A stretch of 64,000 nucleotides of DNA from Verrucomicrobiia bacterium (lineage in GTDB: Bacteria > Verrucomicrobiota > Verrucomicrobiia > Limisphaerales > UBA11358), in contig JARLJW010000027.1 of NCBI GenBank assembly GCA_031290985.1, positions 1-64,000 on the forward strand, read 5' to 3'. The notes under the pieces are model-generated. The model had not been told where the DNA came from. It worked only from the letters and a program-made list of their open reading frames with translations, and made no database searches. Shown in pieces: positions 36,279 through 45,567 of the stretch. Within the stretch, counting starts at the first letter, position 1; every line of letters starts with the position of its first letter. The position numbers were made by a program, and so were the translations under genes.

Positions 36279-37646
36279 ATGCAAATCATGAAATTCCGGC
36301 GTCATCTTTTGCTGTTTTTGCTGGTGTTATCCGCCGCCGGCCAGCGTGCGGGGGCGCTGAGTTTTTCGATCAATACCATCACGAACGTGGGCCCGGGGCC
36401 GACCTATGTGGCGGTCGCGGACGTTAATGGCGATGGCAAACCCGATCTGATCTGCGCGAATTACAATGGCGGGGCGGGCAATACGCTGACGGTTCTCACC
36501 AATAATGGCAGCGGCGTTTTTGGTTCCAACGCCACATACACCGTGGGCAGCGGGGTGGGGGTGGTGGTCGCGGCAGATCTAAATGGGGACGGCAAACCAG
36601 ACTTGGTCTGCAACGGCAATATCACCATCGGCAGCTCGACTTTGAGCGTGCTTACAGTCTTGACCAATGATGGAACAGGTTTGTTCGTGACCAATGATGT
36701 AACGCTGGTCACAGACTCCACGGCGGCGGGTATTGTGGCGGCGGATGTCAATGGCGACGGGCGGTTGGATCTGATCAGCGCCAATTTGAGCGCCAATACC
36801 TTGGACATCTTCACGAACAGCGCCATTGGCCTGCGTCCTGACATCCGCCTCGCCGCACCGGGCGGCCCGATTTGGGTCGTGGCGGCTGATATCAACGGCG
36901 ATGGCAAAATAGATTTGATCAGCGCAAACTACAACGCCAGCGCGGCCAGCTCGGTGACGGTGTGGACGAACAACGGACTCGGCGGCTTTGTGGTCAGCGC
37001 CACGGCAGCCGGCGGAACCAATCCCCGCCGGGTGACGGTGGCGGACTTGAACGGCGACGGCAAGCCGGACCTGATTGTGGCCAATTACAACACGCAGCTA
37101 TTGACCCTGCTGACGAACAACGGCAGCGGAGGGTTCAGTTTGAGCGCCACCATAATCGTGGGCACGGGCGGGGCGGGGGACGTGGTGATGGCGGACGTGA
37201 CCGGGGACGGCCGGCCCGATTTGATTTCCGCCAACAGCGGGGCCAACACGCTGGTCGTTTTTACCAATGACAGCAGCAGCCTTGCGTTTGGCTACAACAC
37301 GACCCTGACCCTCAGCGTGGCGACCTGCCAGCCGTTTTGCGTGACCGCGGCGGATTTAAACGGCGATGGCAAGCTGGACCTGGTGGCGGCCAATTATAAC
37401 AACAGCACGCTGTCGGTGCTGCTGAACACCACCGTCTTTCCGGCTCCGAAGCTGAGGCTCACGCAGGCGGGCGGCAAGGCGGTGGTTTCCTGGCCGGCGT
37501 GGAACGGGGGATTTGCGCTCCAGACCAACGGCAATCTTGCCGCCAACGCCTGGAACACTTATGGCGGGCCGCTGGGTTACGATGGGTTGAAAAATAATGT
37601 CACCAATACGCCGGTCAAAAACCTGTTTTTCCGGTTGGTGCACTGA
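36279..37646 (+). CDS. Secreted FG-GAP/VCBS repeat protein
   Basis: The product is 455 residues from ATG 36279, which has AAGAG eight bases upstream and opens on a signal peptide (FLLVLSAAGQRAGA). Seven repeats follow, each with the Ca2+-binding pattern D-x-N-G-D-G-x2-D-L (ADVNGDGKPDLICANYN type). They would form a seven-bladed propeller like integrin FG-GAP domains. The last 70 residues (LQTNGNLAANAW to FFRLVH) resemble the C-terminus of the secreted protein at 909-2522, probably a common C-terminal module. Adhesion or ligand binding at the surface is likely but not shown. It stands alone. Confidence 0.88.
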   Translation: MQIMKFRRHLLLFLLVLSAAGQRAGALSFSINTITNVGPGPTYVAVADVNGDGKPDLICANYNGGAGNTLTVLTNNGSGVFGSNATYTVGSGVGVVVAADLNGDGKPDLVCNGNITIGSSTLSVLTVLTNDGTGLFVTNDVTLVTDSTAAGIVAADVNGDGRLDLISANLSANTLDIFTNSAIGLRPDIRLAAPGGPIWVVAADINGDGKIDLISANYNASAASSVTVWTNNGLGGFVVSATAAGGTNPRRVTVADLNGDGKPDLIVANYNTQLLTLLTNNGSGGFSLSATIIVGTGGAGDVVMADVTGDGRPDLISANSGANTLVVFTNDSSSLAFGYNTTLTLSVATCQPFCVTAADLNGDGKLDLVAANYNNSTLSVLLNTTVFPAPKLRLTQAGGKAVVSWPAWNGGFALQTNGNLAANAWNTYGGPLGYDGLKNNVTNTPVKNLFFRLVH

Positions 37647-37709
37647 GGCGTTTTTGGGGCTGAAAATCAGTTGCCACGGAAACGAATTCCGGCACCATGC
37701 GGGCAATTT

Positions 37710-38384
37710 ATGGCCGCGCATAAAATCGTCTTCCTCTTCGACGTGGACAACACGTTGCTCGACAACGACCGCGTCACCGCCGATCTGCAGCGCCACTTGC
37801 AGCGCGAGGTCGGGCCCGAACGCTCGCAGCGCTATTGGGCGATCTTTGAGCAGTTGCGCACCGAACTCGGCTACGCCGACTACCTGGGCGCGTTGCAACG
37901 TTACCGCCTGGAACACCCGCGTGATCCGCGCCTGCTGATTGTCTCAAGCTTTCTGGTGAATTATCCCTTTGCAAACCGGCTGTATCCGAACTCGCTCGAC
38001 GCGATTGAACATGTCAAGCAGTGGGGCCCGGCGGTCATCCTCTCGGATGGCGACGTGGTTTTCCAGCCGCGCAAGGTGGAACGCTCCGGCCTGTTAGAGG
38101 CTTTCGATGGCCACGCGCTCATCTATGTCCACAAGGAGCACGAGCTGGATGATGTGGTGCAGCGTTTTCCGGCGGAACATTACGTGATGATGGATGACAA
38201 GCTGCGTATTCTCACCGCGATGAAAAAGATCTGGGGCGACCGGTTGACCACCGTGTTTCCGCGCCAGGGGCATTATGCGCTGGATCCCAAGGTCATTGCG
38301 GGCCATCCACCGGCGGACATCACCTTGGAGCGGATCGGTGATCTGGTGAAGTGCGATTTGAAGGGGTTGAGCGGGGGGAAGTGA
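37710..38384 (+). CDS. HAD-superfamily hydrolase
   Basis: The product is 224 residues from ATG 37710; a TTG 13 codons upstream is less likely. Motif I is FDVDNTLLD (nucleophile D11, second Asp D13). Motif II is ILSDGD, and motif III is MMDDK. A cap of about 100 residues lies between motifs I and II. The family hydrolyses phosphoesters; this member has no assigned substrate. Its 3' end overlaps the 3' end of the convergent chemoreceptor gene by 65 bases. Confidence 0.85.
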   Translation: MAAHKIVFLFDVDNTLLDNDRVTADLQRHLQREVGPERSQRYWAIFEQLRTELGYADYLGALQRYRLEHPRDPRLLIVSSFLVNYPFANRLYPNSLDAIEHVKQWGPAVILSDGDVVFQPRKVERSGLLEAFDGHALIYVHKEHELDDVVQRFPAEHYVMMDDKLRILTAMKKIWGDRLTTVFPRQGHYALDPKVIAGHPPADITLERIGDLVKCDLKGLSGGK

Positions 38385-39888
38385 GGGAGGTGCCGGCCGG
38401 TTTCTTCGGCAGTGCGGCATTGGTCTTGGTAATGACCGCAGACTTGCCACCGATCAGTTGCAGCAATTCGGTTACGGATTCTTTCATGACCTGGGCCTGG
38501 GCATTCAGTTCTTCGGCGGCGGCGGCGCTTTCCTCGGCACTGGCCGCGTTGCCCTGGGTCACCTTGTCCAAATCGCTGACGGCAGCGTTAATCTGCGTGA
38601 TGCCCTGGGCCTGTTCCCGGGAAGCCCCGGCGACTTCGGCCACCAGTTCATCCACCTCGTACACTTTGGCCACGATGTCTTTCAAGGTTTGGGCGACCTT
38701 GCTGCTGAGCTGGACGCCTTGACCGGTATTGGCCCGGGCACCTTCGATCTTGCTGGAAATTTCCCGGGCAGCCTGGGCACTGCGTTGCGCCAGGTTGCGC
38801 ACTTCATCGGCCACGACGGCAAAGCCCATCCCGGCCTCGCCGGCGCGGGCGGCCTCAACGGCGGCATTCAGCGCGAGGATATTGGTCTGGAAGGCGATTT
38901 CTTCAACGGTTTTGACGATCTGGGAGATGTTGTCGCTGGAATATTTCATGGCGGCGATGGCCTTGGCCATGTCTGCCATGTCGGCGACGCCAATATTGGC
39001 GGCAGCGTGGGCCTGCTGGGCGAGCTCCTTGGCTTTGCGCGCGCTCTCGTCATTGCGCGAGGTCATGGAGGCCATTTCTTCCAGGGAGGAACTGGTTTGC
39101 TCCAGGGCGGCGGCTTGTTGGCTGGCATGTTCGGCGAGCGTCTGGCTGGCTTCGGTCACGTTGTCGGCCGCGAGCCGGACATTTTGGGATTGTTCCGCCA
39201 GGGCTTCGGCGGTGCGCCCGAGCGGCAGGCTCATCAGGTACCGGACGCACAGGCCGATCAAAAGGGCAAGGATGAGGATCAGGGCGACGGCGGTGCTGAA
39301 GGTGGCGACGGCGCTGGCGTGGCTAAAATCGGCGCCAAATTGGTCCCAAGATTGTTCCGCCTTTTGGAGAGCCTGACCGGAAAAGCGCATGTTCAACACG
39401 CCGAGAATATCGCCCACATGCCGTTCAGCATGGCAGGCGATGCAGCTTTTTTCCGCCGCCAGGGGTTTGTAGATTTCAAATGAACCATTGGCCTGGCGTT
39501 TGAACGCGTACGTCCGGCTTAACAAGCCGGCCTTTAATTCCGGCGGCAAATCGGCGTGCAGGCGGGCGGGCACGGTGGTGTAAACCACATGGCCGTTGAA
39601 ATCAGTCAACGAGGCTTCCTGCAGCTCCGGCATGGCGGCGTGTTGCTTGAGGATTTTTTCAAACAGGTCCATGTCCCCCGTGGCCATGATGCCTTCCAGC
39701 GAGGTGGCCATTTCTTGCTGGACGCAACCAACCCATTGCCAGTGGCGCTCCAGTTCCATGGCCTTGCTGGACCGGGAAAACTGGCTGACGATCTGCAGCG
39801 TAAAATGCCGCTGGATCAAGCAGGAGCCGAGATAGACCACCAGCAGCCCGGAGACCAGCGCGATAAATAATTTGGTTTGTAATTTCAT
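38320..39888 (-). CDS. Methyl-accepting chemotaxis protein with periplasmic heme-binding (CxxCH) sensor
   Basis: The product is 522 residues from ATG 39888, which opens on a membrane helix ([16 protein letters not shown]). The periplasmic domain (about 30-185) holds a c-type heme site, CIACH at 149-153, in a Tll0287-like/DUF3365-type fold. A second helix (about 190-220) and a cytoplasmic coiled coil follow. The hairpin tip [15 protein letters not shown], then [20 protein letters not shown], is the CheA/CheW contact region. A heme sensor suggests response to redox state, oxygen or NO. The Ser/Pro-rich C-terminus extends 65 bases into the convergent HAD gene. No other chemotaxis genes are present here. 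Confidence 0.92.
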   Translation of the reverse strand: MKLQTKLFIALVSGLLVVYLGSCLIQRHFTLQIVSQFSRSSKAMELERHWQWVGCVQQEMATSLEGIMATGDMDLFEKILKQHAAMPELQEASLTDFNGHVVYTTVPARLHADLPPELKAGLLSRTYAFKRQANGSFEIYKPLAAEKSCIACHAERHVGDILGVLNMRFSGQALQKAEQSWDQFGADFSHASAVATFSTAVALILILALLIGLCVRYLMSLPLGRTAEALAEQSQNVRLAADNVTEASQTLAEHASQQAAALEQTSSSLEEMASMTSRNDESARKAKELAQQAHAAANIGVADMADMAKAIAAMKYSSDNISQIVKTVEEIAFQTNILALNAAVEAARAGEAGMGFAVVADEVRNLAQRSAQAAREISSKIEGARANTGQGVQLSSKVAQTLKDIVAKVYEVDELVAEVAGASREQAQGITQINAAVSDLDKVTQGNAASAEESAAAAEELNAQAQVMKESVTELLQLIGGKSAVITKTNAALPKKPAGTSLTSPRSTPSNRTSPDHRSAPR

Positions 39889-40191
39889 TTCTGGTCCATG
39901 GGCCGGGATTAATCTGCCCATCCCGTTATCGGATGAAACCGGCGGGATTAAACCGGGATTTGACCGGAAAACTTGCAATATCCCAACCATTTATTGCCAT
40001 TCCTTATGCGCCCGGTGGTTAGTGCTGATGTCCCGCACGGGAACGCGTCCGGCCCAGGCGCCCGCCAACGATGTCAATTTGGAGAAGCTATTTGATCCGG
40101 ATTGGCGGGGCTTATGAAATCATGCGGGCGATGTGAAGCTTTGGTTAGCCAGCGAGGGTCGAGACGATGACGTTTGGCATGGTTGCAGGCG

Positions 40192-40219
40192 CGGCGCGCG
40201 CGGAGCGACGCGCCCTACC
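40192..40219 (+). repeat. REP-like palindrome, GGAGCGACGCGCC family, copy 3
   Basis: CGGCGCGCGCGGAGCGACGC, then GCCCTACCA, matches 22455-22480. It lies in the gap after the MsrQ gene stop, near no other repeat of its family. The remaining 300 bases of the 39889-40252 gap show no gene. Confidence 0.75.
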
Positions 40220-40252
40220 ACGTTTGGCTGGCGGATAACATGGGCGTTTTGG

Positions 40253-40885
40253 TCACGCCTCGGTTTTCGTTTTGGCAGCGGGAGCGGGGGTGGGTTTGCG
40301 CTGGCGCCAGTATTCCACGAGGCGGTAGGCGAGGAGAAGGGCGAGGAGGGCCATGAAGACGAGTGGTTGGCGCACGTCTTTCTTGGTCTGCATGTAGTAA
40401 TGGATGACACCCGCGATGGCGGCAACGTAGGCGAGCCGGTGCAGGGCGCGCCAGCGTTTGCCGCCGAGGCGCTTGATCATGGCGTTGGTGGAGGTGACGG
40501 CGAGCGGCACCATGACGAACAGCCCAAGGCTGCCGAAGATGAGGTATTGGCGTTTGAGCATTTCCGACAAGGTGCCGGAAACGCTGAACGAGCGGTCAAA
40601 GGCGAAGAAGATGAGGAAATGGAGGGAGGCATAGAAAAAGGCATACAGCCCGAGCGTGCGCCGGGCGAAGATGATCCAGTTCCAGCCGCTGACCTTGCGC
40701 AACGGGGTGACGGCCAGCGTGAGGATCAGGAAAATGAGCGCGAGCAGGCCGGTGGTGAGGATGGCGAAATTGACGGGGTTGGCGCCGAGTTGATGGTGCC
40801 AGGCGTCCCAGCCGAGGAGCGCGGCGGGCACGGCGCAATTGACGAGGACGAGCAGCCGGGCGAAGCGCAGGTTTTTGTCAGTCAT
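40253..40885 (-). CDS. msrQ: MsrQ, heme-binding membrane subunit of periplasmic methionine sulfoxide reductase
   Basis: A 210-residue protein with six expected membrane helices of the ferric-reductase-like family. Candidate heme ligands are His in SLHFLIF, LHRLAYV and GVIHYYM. MsrQ passes electrons from the respiratory chain to the molybdoenzyme MsrP, encoded immediately upstream (15 bases between stop and start). The C-terminal tail is Pro/Lys-rich and soluble. Length is typical of the family. Confidence 0.9.
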   Translation of the reverse strand: MTDKNLRFARLLVLVNCAVPAALLGWDAWHHQLGANPVNFAILTTGLLALIFLILTLAVTPLRKVSGWNWIIFARRTLGLYAFFYASLHFLIFFAFDRSFSVSGTLSEMLKRQYLIFGSLGLFVMVPLAVTSTNAMIKRLGGKRWRALHRLAYVAAIAGVIHYYMQTKKDVRQPLVFMALLALLLAYRLVEYWRQRKPTPAPAAKTKTEA

Positions 40886-40900
40886 GGCGTCGGGTGCGGG

Positions 40901-41893
40901 TCAGAAATTTTTGTGCAGGTCCATGCCGGCATAAAGGTGCGCGACCTGGTCGGCATAACCGTTGAAGGGCAGGGTGGGGCGGCGGCCGGATTGGCCGATG
41001 CGCTGCTCGGTGGCCTGGCTCCAGCGCGGATGGTCGACGGCCGGATTCACGTTGGCGTAGAAGCCGTATTCGTTGGGCGCGGCCTCGTTCCAGGTGGTGC
41101 GCGGCTGCGTGGCGACGAGCTTGATCTTGACGATGGATTTGATGCCCTTGAACCCGTATTTCCACGGTACGACGAGGCGGATGGGGGCACCATCCTGCGG
41201 CGGCAGAGTGTTGCCATAGATGCCGCTGGCGAGGAGCGTGAGCGGGTGCATGGCTTCATCCAGGCGCAAGCCTTCGACGTACGGCCAGTTTAACACATCG
41301 GCGCGTTGGCCGGGCATGCGAGAGGTATCCAGCAGAGTTTCAAAGGCGACGTATTGGGCGCTGTCGAGCGGCTGGACGGCGGCGAGCAGCTTGGACAGGG
41401 AGTAGCCAGCCCAAGGGATGACCATGGACCAGCCTTCGACGCAGCGCATGCGGTAGATGCGTTCCTCGGGCGGGCTGAGCTTCAGGAGTTCATCGATGGT
41501 GAACACTTTTGGTTTTTGCACCAGGCCGTCGACGGCGACCGTCCAGCCTTTGGTGTCGAAATTGGCGGCGGCGCTGGCAACGGATTCCTTGTCGGTGGAG
41601 AACTCGTAGAAATTGTTGTAGTGGGTGATGTTCTCGAAGGAGGTGGATGGTTCGTCGACATGAAAGCCATCGGAGGCATTGGTACCGGCCGGGCCGGGGG
41701 TGGCGGCGGGGGTGAGGCCGGCGAGCTTGGTGGTGCGGACCTTGCCGGCCGCGTGATGATTGAGCTGCCGGTAAACGAGGCCGGTGGCGACGGCGCTGGC
41801 GGCGAGGATGCCGGCCTCCAGAAATTTCCGGCGGTTGAGGTAAACGCGCGGAGGGGTGACCTCGCCGGGCGAAATTTTATCGGGCGTTTTCAA
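40901..41893 (-). CDS. msrP: MsrP, molybdopterin catalytic subunit of periplasmic methionine sulfoxide reductase
   Basis: A 330-residue protein with a Tat signal ([19 protein letters not shown]) for export of the folded Mo enzyme. The molybdenum-ligating Cys is C151 in [10 protein letters not shown], and [18 protein letters not shown] is the conserved cofactor-binding segment. It repairs oxidised methionine in periplasmic proteins. First gene of an msrPQ operon. A roughly 350-base gap with repeats lies upstream. Confidence 0.93.
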   Translation of the reverse strand: MKTPDKISPGEVTPPRVYLNRRKFLEAGILAASAVATGLVYRQLNHHAAGKVRTTKLAGLTPAATPGPAGTNASDGFHVDEPSTSFENITHYNNFYEFSTDKESVASAAANFDTKGWTVAVDGLVQKPKVFTIDELLKLSPPEERIYRMRCVEGWSMVIPWAGYSLSKLLAAVQPLDSAQYVAFETLLDTSRMPGQRADVLNWPYVEGLRLDEAMHPLTLLASGIYGNTLPPQDGAPIRLVVPWKYGFKGIKSIVKIKLVATQPRTTWNEAAPNEYGFYANVNPAVDHPRWSQATEQRIGQSGRRPTLPFNGYADQVAHLYAGMDLHKNF

Positions 41894-42250
41894 CGGGTGA
41901 ATGATGTGGTTGCGGTTGCTGCCATTATGTATACGTACGTCGTGCGCCTCCGGCTAAACCTTACGCACAAAGTGGCACAATTTCCCGGGGGTTCAAATGG
42001 AATCGCTCACGGCCTTGCCGGCGGCGGCGGGTGAAGGGACGGGATTTCATGCCGCGATTCTGCCGGGGAAAGATGGCGGTTGAAATGACGAATCTAAAAT
42101 GACGAATGGGTCGGGTGGGCAAAGCGCCAAACATCAACCCGCCGTGCCGGAGGGTGCTTGTGTACGGCCACCAGCCGCACGGGCCGGCGATCCGGGACTC
42201 GCCAGATGGAAATAATGGCCGGGGCGGTGCCCCGGGCGCTCCAGTCAAAA
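41894..42250. other. Gap with repeats upstream of msrP
   Basis: No gene seen. The gap contains an AAATGACGAATCTAAAATG piece (related to AATGACGAATG copies elsewhere), a GTGTACGGCCACCAG segment that recurs at 49697-49711, and a GGGGCGGTGCCCCGGGCGCT REP-like block at 42218-42242 (variant of 42628-42651). The msrP promoter must lie near 41894-41960 but was not identified. Confidence 0.5.
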
Positions 42251-42484
42251 TCAAGCGGCGGCGGGGGCGGCGGGGGCCAGGCCGCGGCCATGGCTCATGT
42301 TGATGAACTGCTTGGTCTCCTGGATGTACCAGACGATGTTGAACTTGCCGATGGCTTCCTTTTTTGCGGCGGTCATGGCGGTTTTGGTGCCGCCAAAGTT
42401 TTTGCCATCCGAGGGTTTTTTGGACCACTGGTTGTTTTCGGTGAGGTATTCCAGGCTCTCGGCGTTTTCAATGAGGATGTTCAT
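42251..42484 (-). CDS. Small conserved-looking protein of unknown function
   Basis: The product is 77 residues from ATG 42484; four upstream residues in the same frame are unlikely. It reads as MNILIENAESLEYLTENNQW, then Lys-rich, FGGTKTAMTAAKKEAIGKFN and IVWYIQETKQFINMSHGRG. Composition and codon use are protein-like, with a helix-strand pattern, and it ends in an Ala/Pro-rich tail. No signal peptide or membrane segment. No function can be assigned. Confidence 0.65.
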   Translation of the reverse strand: MNILIENAESLEYLTENNQWSKKPSDGKNFGGTKTAMTAAKKEAIGKFNIVWYIQETKQFINMSHGRGLAPAAPAAA

Positions 42485-42570
42485 GGCGGGATACACTACG
42501 CCATGAACGGGGATTCATGGCATGGAATCGGAGATTATATTTGGGGACGCGAGGTGGGAAAATGGCTAAA

Positions 42571-42651
42571 AAGCTCCAAGCGTCCAACATCCAAGCACCA
42601 TCCCGCAGGCGGGACAAGCTCCAACTCGCCGGGGCGGTGCCCGGCGCTCCG
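42571..42651. repeat. CTCCAAG-type and GGGGCGGTGCCC-type repeats
   Basis: Two repeat types abut. AAAAGCTCCAAGCGTCCAAC and ATCCAAGCACC resemble the stretch at 55237-55300. GCCGGGGCGGTGCCCGGCGC with TCC (42628-42651) matches 45457-45481 and the block inside the RAYT gene (31941-31964). They lie directly after the stop of the pilin-fusion gene. Confidence 0.7.
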
Positions 42652-42664
42652 GGGCGGTGGAATT

Positions 42665-44212
42665 TCAGCGGATCACGTGGCCGGGGATGCTGCAGGTCGG
42701 GAGTTCGCCGACGGGATGGACGGTGTATTTGCCACCCTGCGGACATTTCGGGAGTTCACCATTGATGAGCCGGACATAGGGTTTGAGGTCTTCTGCGGTG
42801 CAGATGTCGCCGGCCTTCTTGCCTTTTTCCAAGGCCCATTGATTTTCGGCGGCATCGAGCTGGCGGAGGTTGTTGAGGCAGGCGTTTTGCTGTGCGGTCG
42901 TGCGGGCCTTGACGAAGTTCGGCACGGCGATGGCGCTCATCATCCCCACCACGGCGGCGGCGGGCAATATCACAAGGGCCGCGCCGCTCTGGCTGCCGTT
43001 GCCGATGGTGTAACAGCCGGCCGGCGTGTTCTGGCCCACGGCAAAGGAGAACTCCGCCTTTTGGGCGTTGAACAGGGAGTTGAAAAATTCCATCTGCGCC
43101 GGCGAGGTTTTCTGGCCGCCCTGGCCGGCGATGGCCTGTTTTTGAATCTGCATGATGGCCGCGCCGAAGCTGGGGCTCATGTAGGAAAACTGGTTGCCGG
43201 TCTCCGGCAATCCTTGCGCGAGATGCTTGAACGCGGCGGTGGTCTTGAGGCCGGGTTTCTGCCCGGATTTCACCGCGAGCGCATCGACGATGACGGCGTC
43301 CGACGAGGCGATGAACAGCCAGCCGCCGGAACTGGCGGCGCTCGGACGGAGATTGATGGCCAAGGGCGTGGGCACGGGCAGGGTGCGCATGCTGATGCCG
43401 TTGGTCTCATAGTTGATGACGCCCTGGTTGCTTCTCAACTGGTCGGCGATGCGGTCGAAGATGAGGGTGTCATTCACTTTTACCGCCAGAAACAGGGCGG
43501 GGTCGGGAATCTGGATGAGACCCGAGGGCAGGGGAAGCGGTATGGTGTTGGAGGTGTCCAGCGTGAGGACGAGGCCGAATTCGCCGCCGAGGGAATGCAG
43601 CACGTCATCCCATTTGAGTTTTGTGCCCTGCTCGAACTGCGCGGGGAACTGGTCGAGGAATTGTTGCGCCTGCGGAAAACCGGACCTGGCCATCTGATCC
43701 TTCACCACCGACCAGACGAGCGGCAGGTCCGCATCGGAGAAAATGGCGAGGGCGGTGTTGGCGGGCAGCAGGTCCAGGCCATCCAGCGGATGCGGGGCGC
43801 CGCCGGAGAGTTTCCAGAGGAAGCCGGTGCCCTTGCCGGGATAATGGTGCAGCAGCGCCTTGTTGCGGTACAACCCCGGCTCGATCTCGATGGAGCTGAT
43901 GCCGAAGCCGCTGACGTCCTCGAGGCCGCTTTCCGCGGTGAGGCGCGTGACGATGTCAAAGGCGCGGTTGATGTTGGTGACGTCTTCCGGGTTGGTGTCG
44001 GGGAGCGCCGTGAATGTCTTGCGCCAGCCTTCGATCTTGCCGGTGAGATGTTCGAGCCATTGGGCGGTGCCGAGGTAGAGATAAAAATTGCCGCCGGGGT
44101 CGAGCTGCGACGTGACTTCGTTGAAGCTGGTCTTGCTGGCGGAAGTGACGGGTTGCGCCAGGGCGGAAACAGTGACAAGGGCGAGGGCGAGGGCGAAAAT
44201 AATTTTTTTCAT
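42665..44212 (-). CDS. Secreted protein with an internal pseudopilin-like helix near the C-terminus
   Basis: The product is 515 residues from ATG 44212, which opens on a signal peptide (KKIIFALALALVTVSALAQ). A domain of about 390 residues of no recognised family follows (LLPANTALAIFSDADL, then VWSVVKDQM; FLAVKVNDTLIFDRIADQL). From about residue 408 the chain matches the N-terminal helix and body of a GspG-like pilin: AVVGMMSAIAVPNFVKARTT, then NACLNNLRQLDAAENQW and a Cys-containing C-terminus. In true pilins this helix is N-terminal and follows a type III leader; here it is internal, so processing by prepilin peptidase is unlikely. It may be an ancient fusion. Confidence 0.72.
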   Translation of the reverse strand: MKKIIFALALALVTVSALAQPVTSASKTSFNEVTSQLDPGGNFYLYLGTAQWLEHLTGKIEGWRKTFTALPDTNPEDVTNINRAFDIVTRLTAESGLEDVSGFGISSIEIEPGLYRNKALLHHYPGKGTGFLWKLSGGAPHPLDGLDLLPANTALAIFSDADLPLVWSVVKDQMARSGFPQAQQFLDQFPAQFEQGTKLKWDDVLHSLGGEFGLVLTLDTSNTIPLPLPSGLIQIPDPALFLAVKVNDTLIFDRIADQLRSNQGVINYETNGISMRTLPVPTPLAINLRPSAASSGGWLFIASSDAVIVDALAVKSGQKPGLKTTAAFKHLAQGLPETGNQFSYMSPSFGAAIMQIQKQAIAGQGGQKTSPAQMEFFNSLFNAQKAEFSFAVGQNTPAGCYTIGNGSQSGAALVILPAAAVVGMMSAIAVPNFVKARTTAQQNACLNNLRQLDAAENQWALEKGKKAGDICTAEDLKPYVRLINGELPKCPQGGKYTVHPVGELPTCSIPGHVIR

Positions 44213-44397
44213 GAGTTGGTTCCCTTTGGGGTGCGATCGAGTCGCCCAAGCCAAACAGGTTTTGGAAAAAGGTAAAGGTTAAAGGGGCGGCAGGCCTGCG
44301 AACAAAACTGCGGAATGGCGGGCAAAATACGTTCAGGTCGGCAAGCGGATGGGTGCGAGCGGTTGAACAATTAATAAGTTTGAGAGTTCGTGAGTCG

Positions 44398-44460
44398 AAG
44401 TGCCTCCTCTCTCCGGCCCCCTCCTCCACTCCGCGGAGGAGAGGGGGGACAGAGGTCGCG
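44398..44460. repeat. Palindrome of the CCCTCTCC family, copy 2
   Basis: GCCTCCTCTCTCCGG and CCCCCTCCTCC with GGAGGAGAGGGGGG form a hairpin, followed by ACAGAGGTCGCGG. This is similar to 33453-33477 and 51288-51430. It lies in the 344-base gap between the pilin-fusion gene and the next pilin gene, which shows no gene. Confidence 0.6.
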
Positions 44461-44555
44461 GGTTCAAGGTGTGGTATTGAGATGCGACCCGGTCGAAACT
44501 TGCTGTCGGCCGAAACTTGCTTGAAATGAGATTTCGACGGGGCGATGATGCGGTT

Positions 44556-45203
44556 ATGAAAGCCAAGGATCGTGGGTTTACCCTCATCGCGCTGTTGGTA
44601 ATCATCGGTGTCCTCGCCATCCTTGCAGCCATGCTGCTGCCGGCGCTGGCGGCGGCGAAGAAGAAGGCGCAACGCATCAACTGCGTGAACAATTTGAAAC
44701 AGTGCGGGCTGGCGTTCAAGATTTGGGCAGGTGACCAGACGGCCAATTATCCCATGGGGGTTTCTGTTGATAAAGGCGGTACCAAGGAATTTATTACCGG
44801 GGCGGACACGTTCCGCCACTTTCTGGTAATGTCGAATGAATTGAGCACGCCGAAAATTTTGGTCTGCCCGGCGGACATCGAGCGGACGGCGGCTGAACAA
44901 TTTCGCCGGCTGAGCAATAAAAACGTCAGCTATTTTGTGGGGCTCGACGCGGCGGATGAATTTCCGCAGCGGTTTCTGGACGGTGACCGGAACATTACGG
45001 GTGAAAGCGAGCCGGAAAACGGCATCCTCAAGCTGGTGCCCGGCCAGCGCGTGAGTTGGACGGCGGCGATCCATGGGAATTTGGGAAATGTCGGGCTGGC
45101 CGATGGGAGCGTGATGCAATACTCCGACCAAGGGCTGCGGGAGGCATTGCGGCAATCCGGCGAGGCCACGAATAACTGGCGGATTGCGTTGCCGCTGTTT
45201 TGA
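44556..45203 (+). CDS. Prepilin-like protein lacking Glu+5
   Basis: The product is 215 residues from ATG 44556. A basic leader leads to [20 protein letters not shown], so the residue at +5 of the mature helix is Ala where nearly all pilins have Glu. The long helix continues to [12 protein letters not shown], as in other Verrucomicrobial prepilins, and the body has [14 protein letters not shown] near the C-terminus. Loss of Glu+5 is normal only for GspK-type tip pseudopilins, so this may be a specialised tip protein or a degenerating copy. No operon partners. Confidence 0.8.
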   Translation: MKAKDRGFTLIALLVIIGVLAILAAMLLPALAAAKKKAQRINCVNNLKQCGLAFKIWAGDQTANYPMGVSVDKGGTKEFITGADTFRHFLVMSNELSTPKILVCPADIERTAAEQFRRLSNKNVSYFVGLDAADEFPQRFLDGDRNITGESEPENGILKLVPGQRVSWTAAIHGNLGNVGLADGSVMQYSDQGLREALRQSGEATNNWRIALPLF

Positions 45204-45567
45204 ATGACGAATGATTAGAAACTGGTCGTGGGTGAAGCGGATATTCCGGTTGCACACGAAAGCGGCGCTGAAGCGGCCGCACCCCAGACGCTTCGCGAAA
45301 CAGTCAGCGAAAGACGATTTGCTGTGGGGTTGGTTCGTGGTGGGAAAGCGGCAGAGGGCCATCTCCAAGACGCTTCGCGCGGATGCGGACGGTGGGCGAT
45401 TTGCGGGCAGGGGGTATGCGGGCCGGGCCGGAGGCCGGCGCTCCGGGGGCGGGAACTTGCCGGGGCGGTGCCCGGCGCTCCAAAGCGGCGGCGGGTTTGC
45501 GGGAGCTTGCGGTTGGGCTGCGTCACGGGATGATTGAATTCCGCCACGGTTCCGGTTTAATACGTCC
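45204..45567. other. Gap with REP-like elements before lepB
   Basis: The stretch contains GGGCCGGGCCGGAGGCCGGCG, a GCCGGGGCGGTGCCCGGCGC block (45457-45481) and further GC-rich segments. A 108-codon frame (45211-45537) is made largely of repeat sequence (RSGGGNLPGRCPAL) and is not considered a gene. AATGACGAATGATTAG at 45203-45218 is part of another dispersed family. Confidence 0.5.

Noticed and set aside
42158-44275. Plus-strand frame of 705 codons opposite the pilin-fusion gene
   Set aside because: Antisense shadow; the minus-strand protein has a signal peptide and recognisable pilin motifs.
45211-45537. 108-codon frame before lepB
   Set aside because: Much of it is encoded by REP-like palindromes found elsewhere in non-coding DNA.
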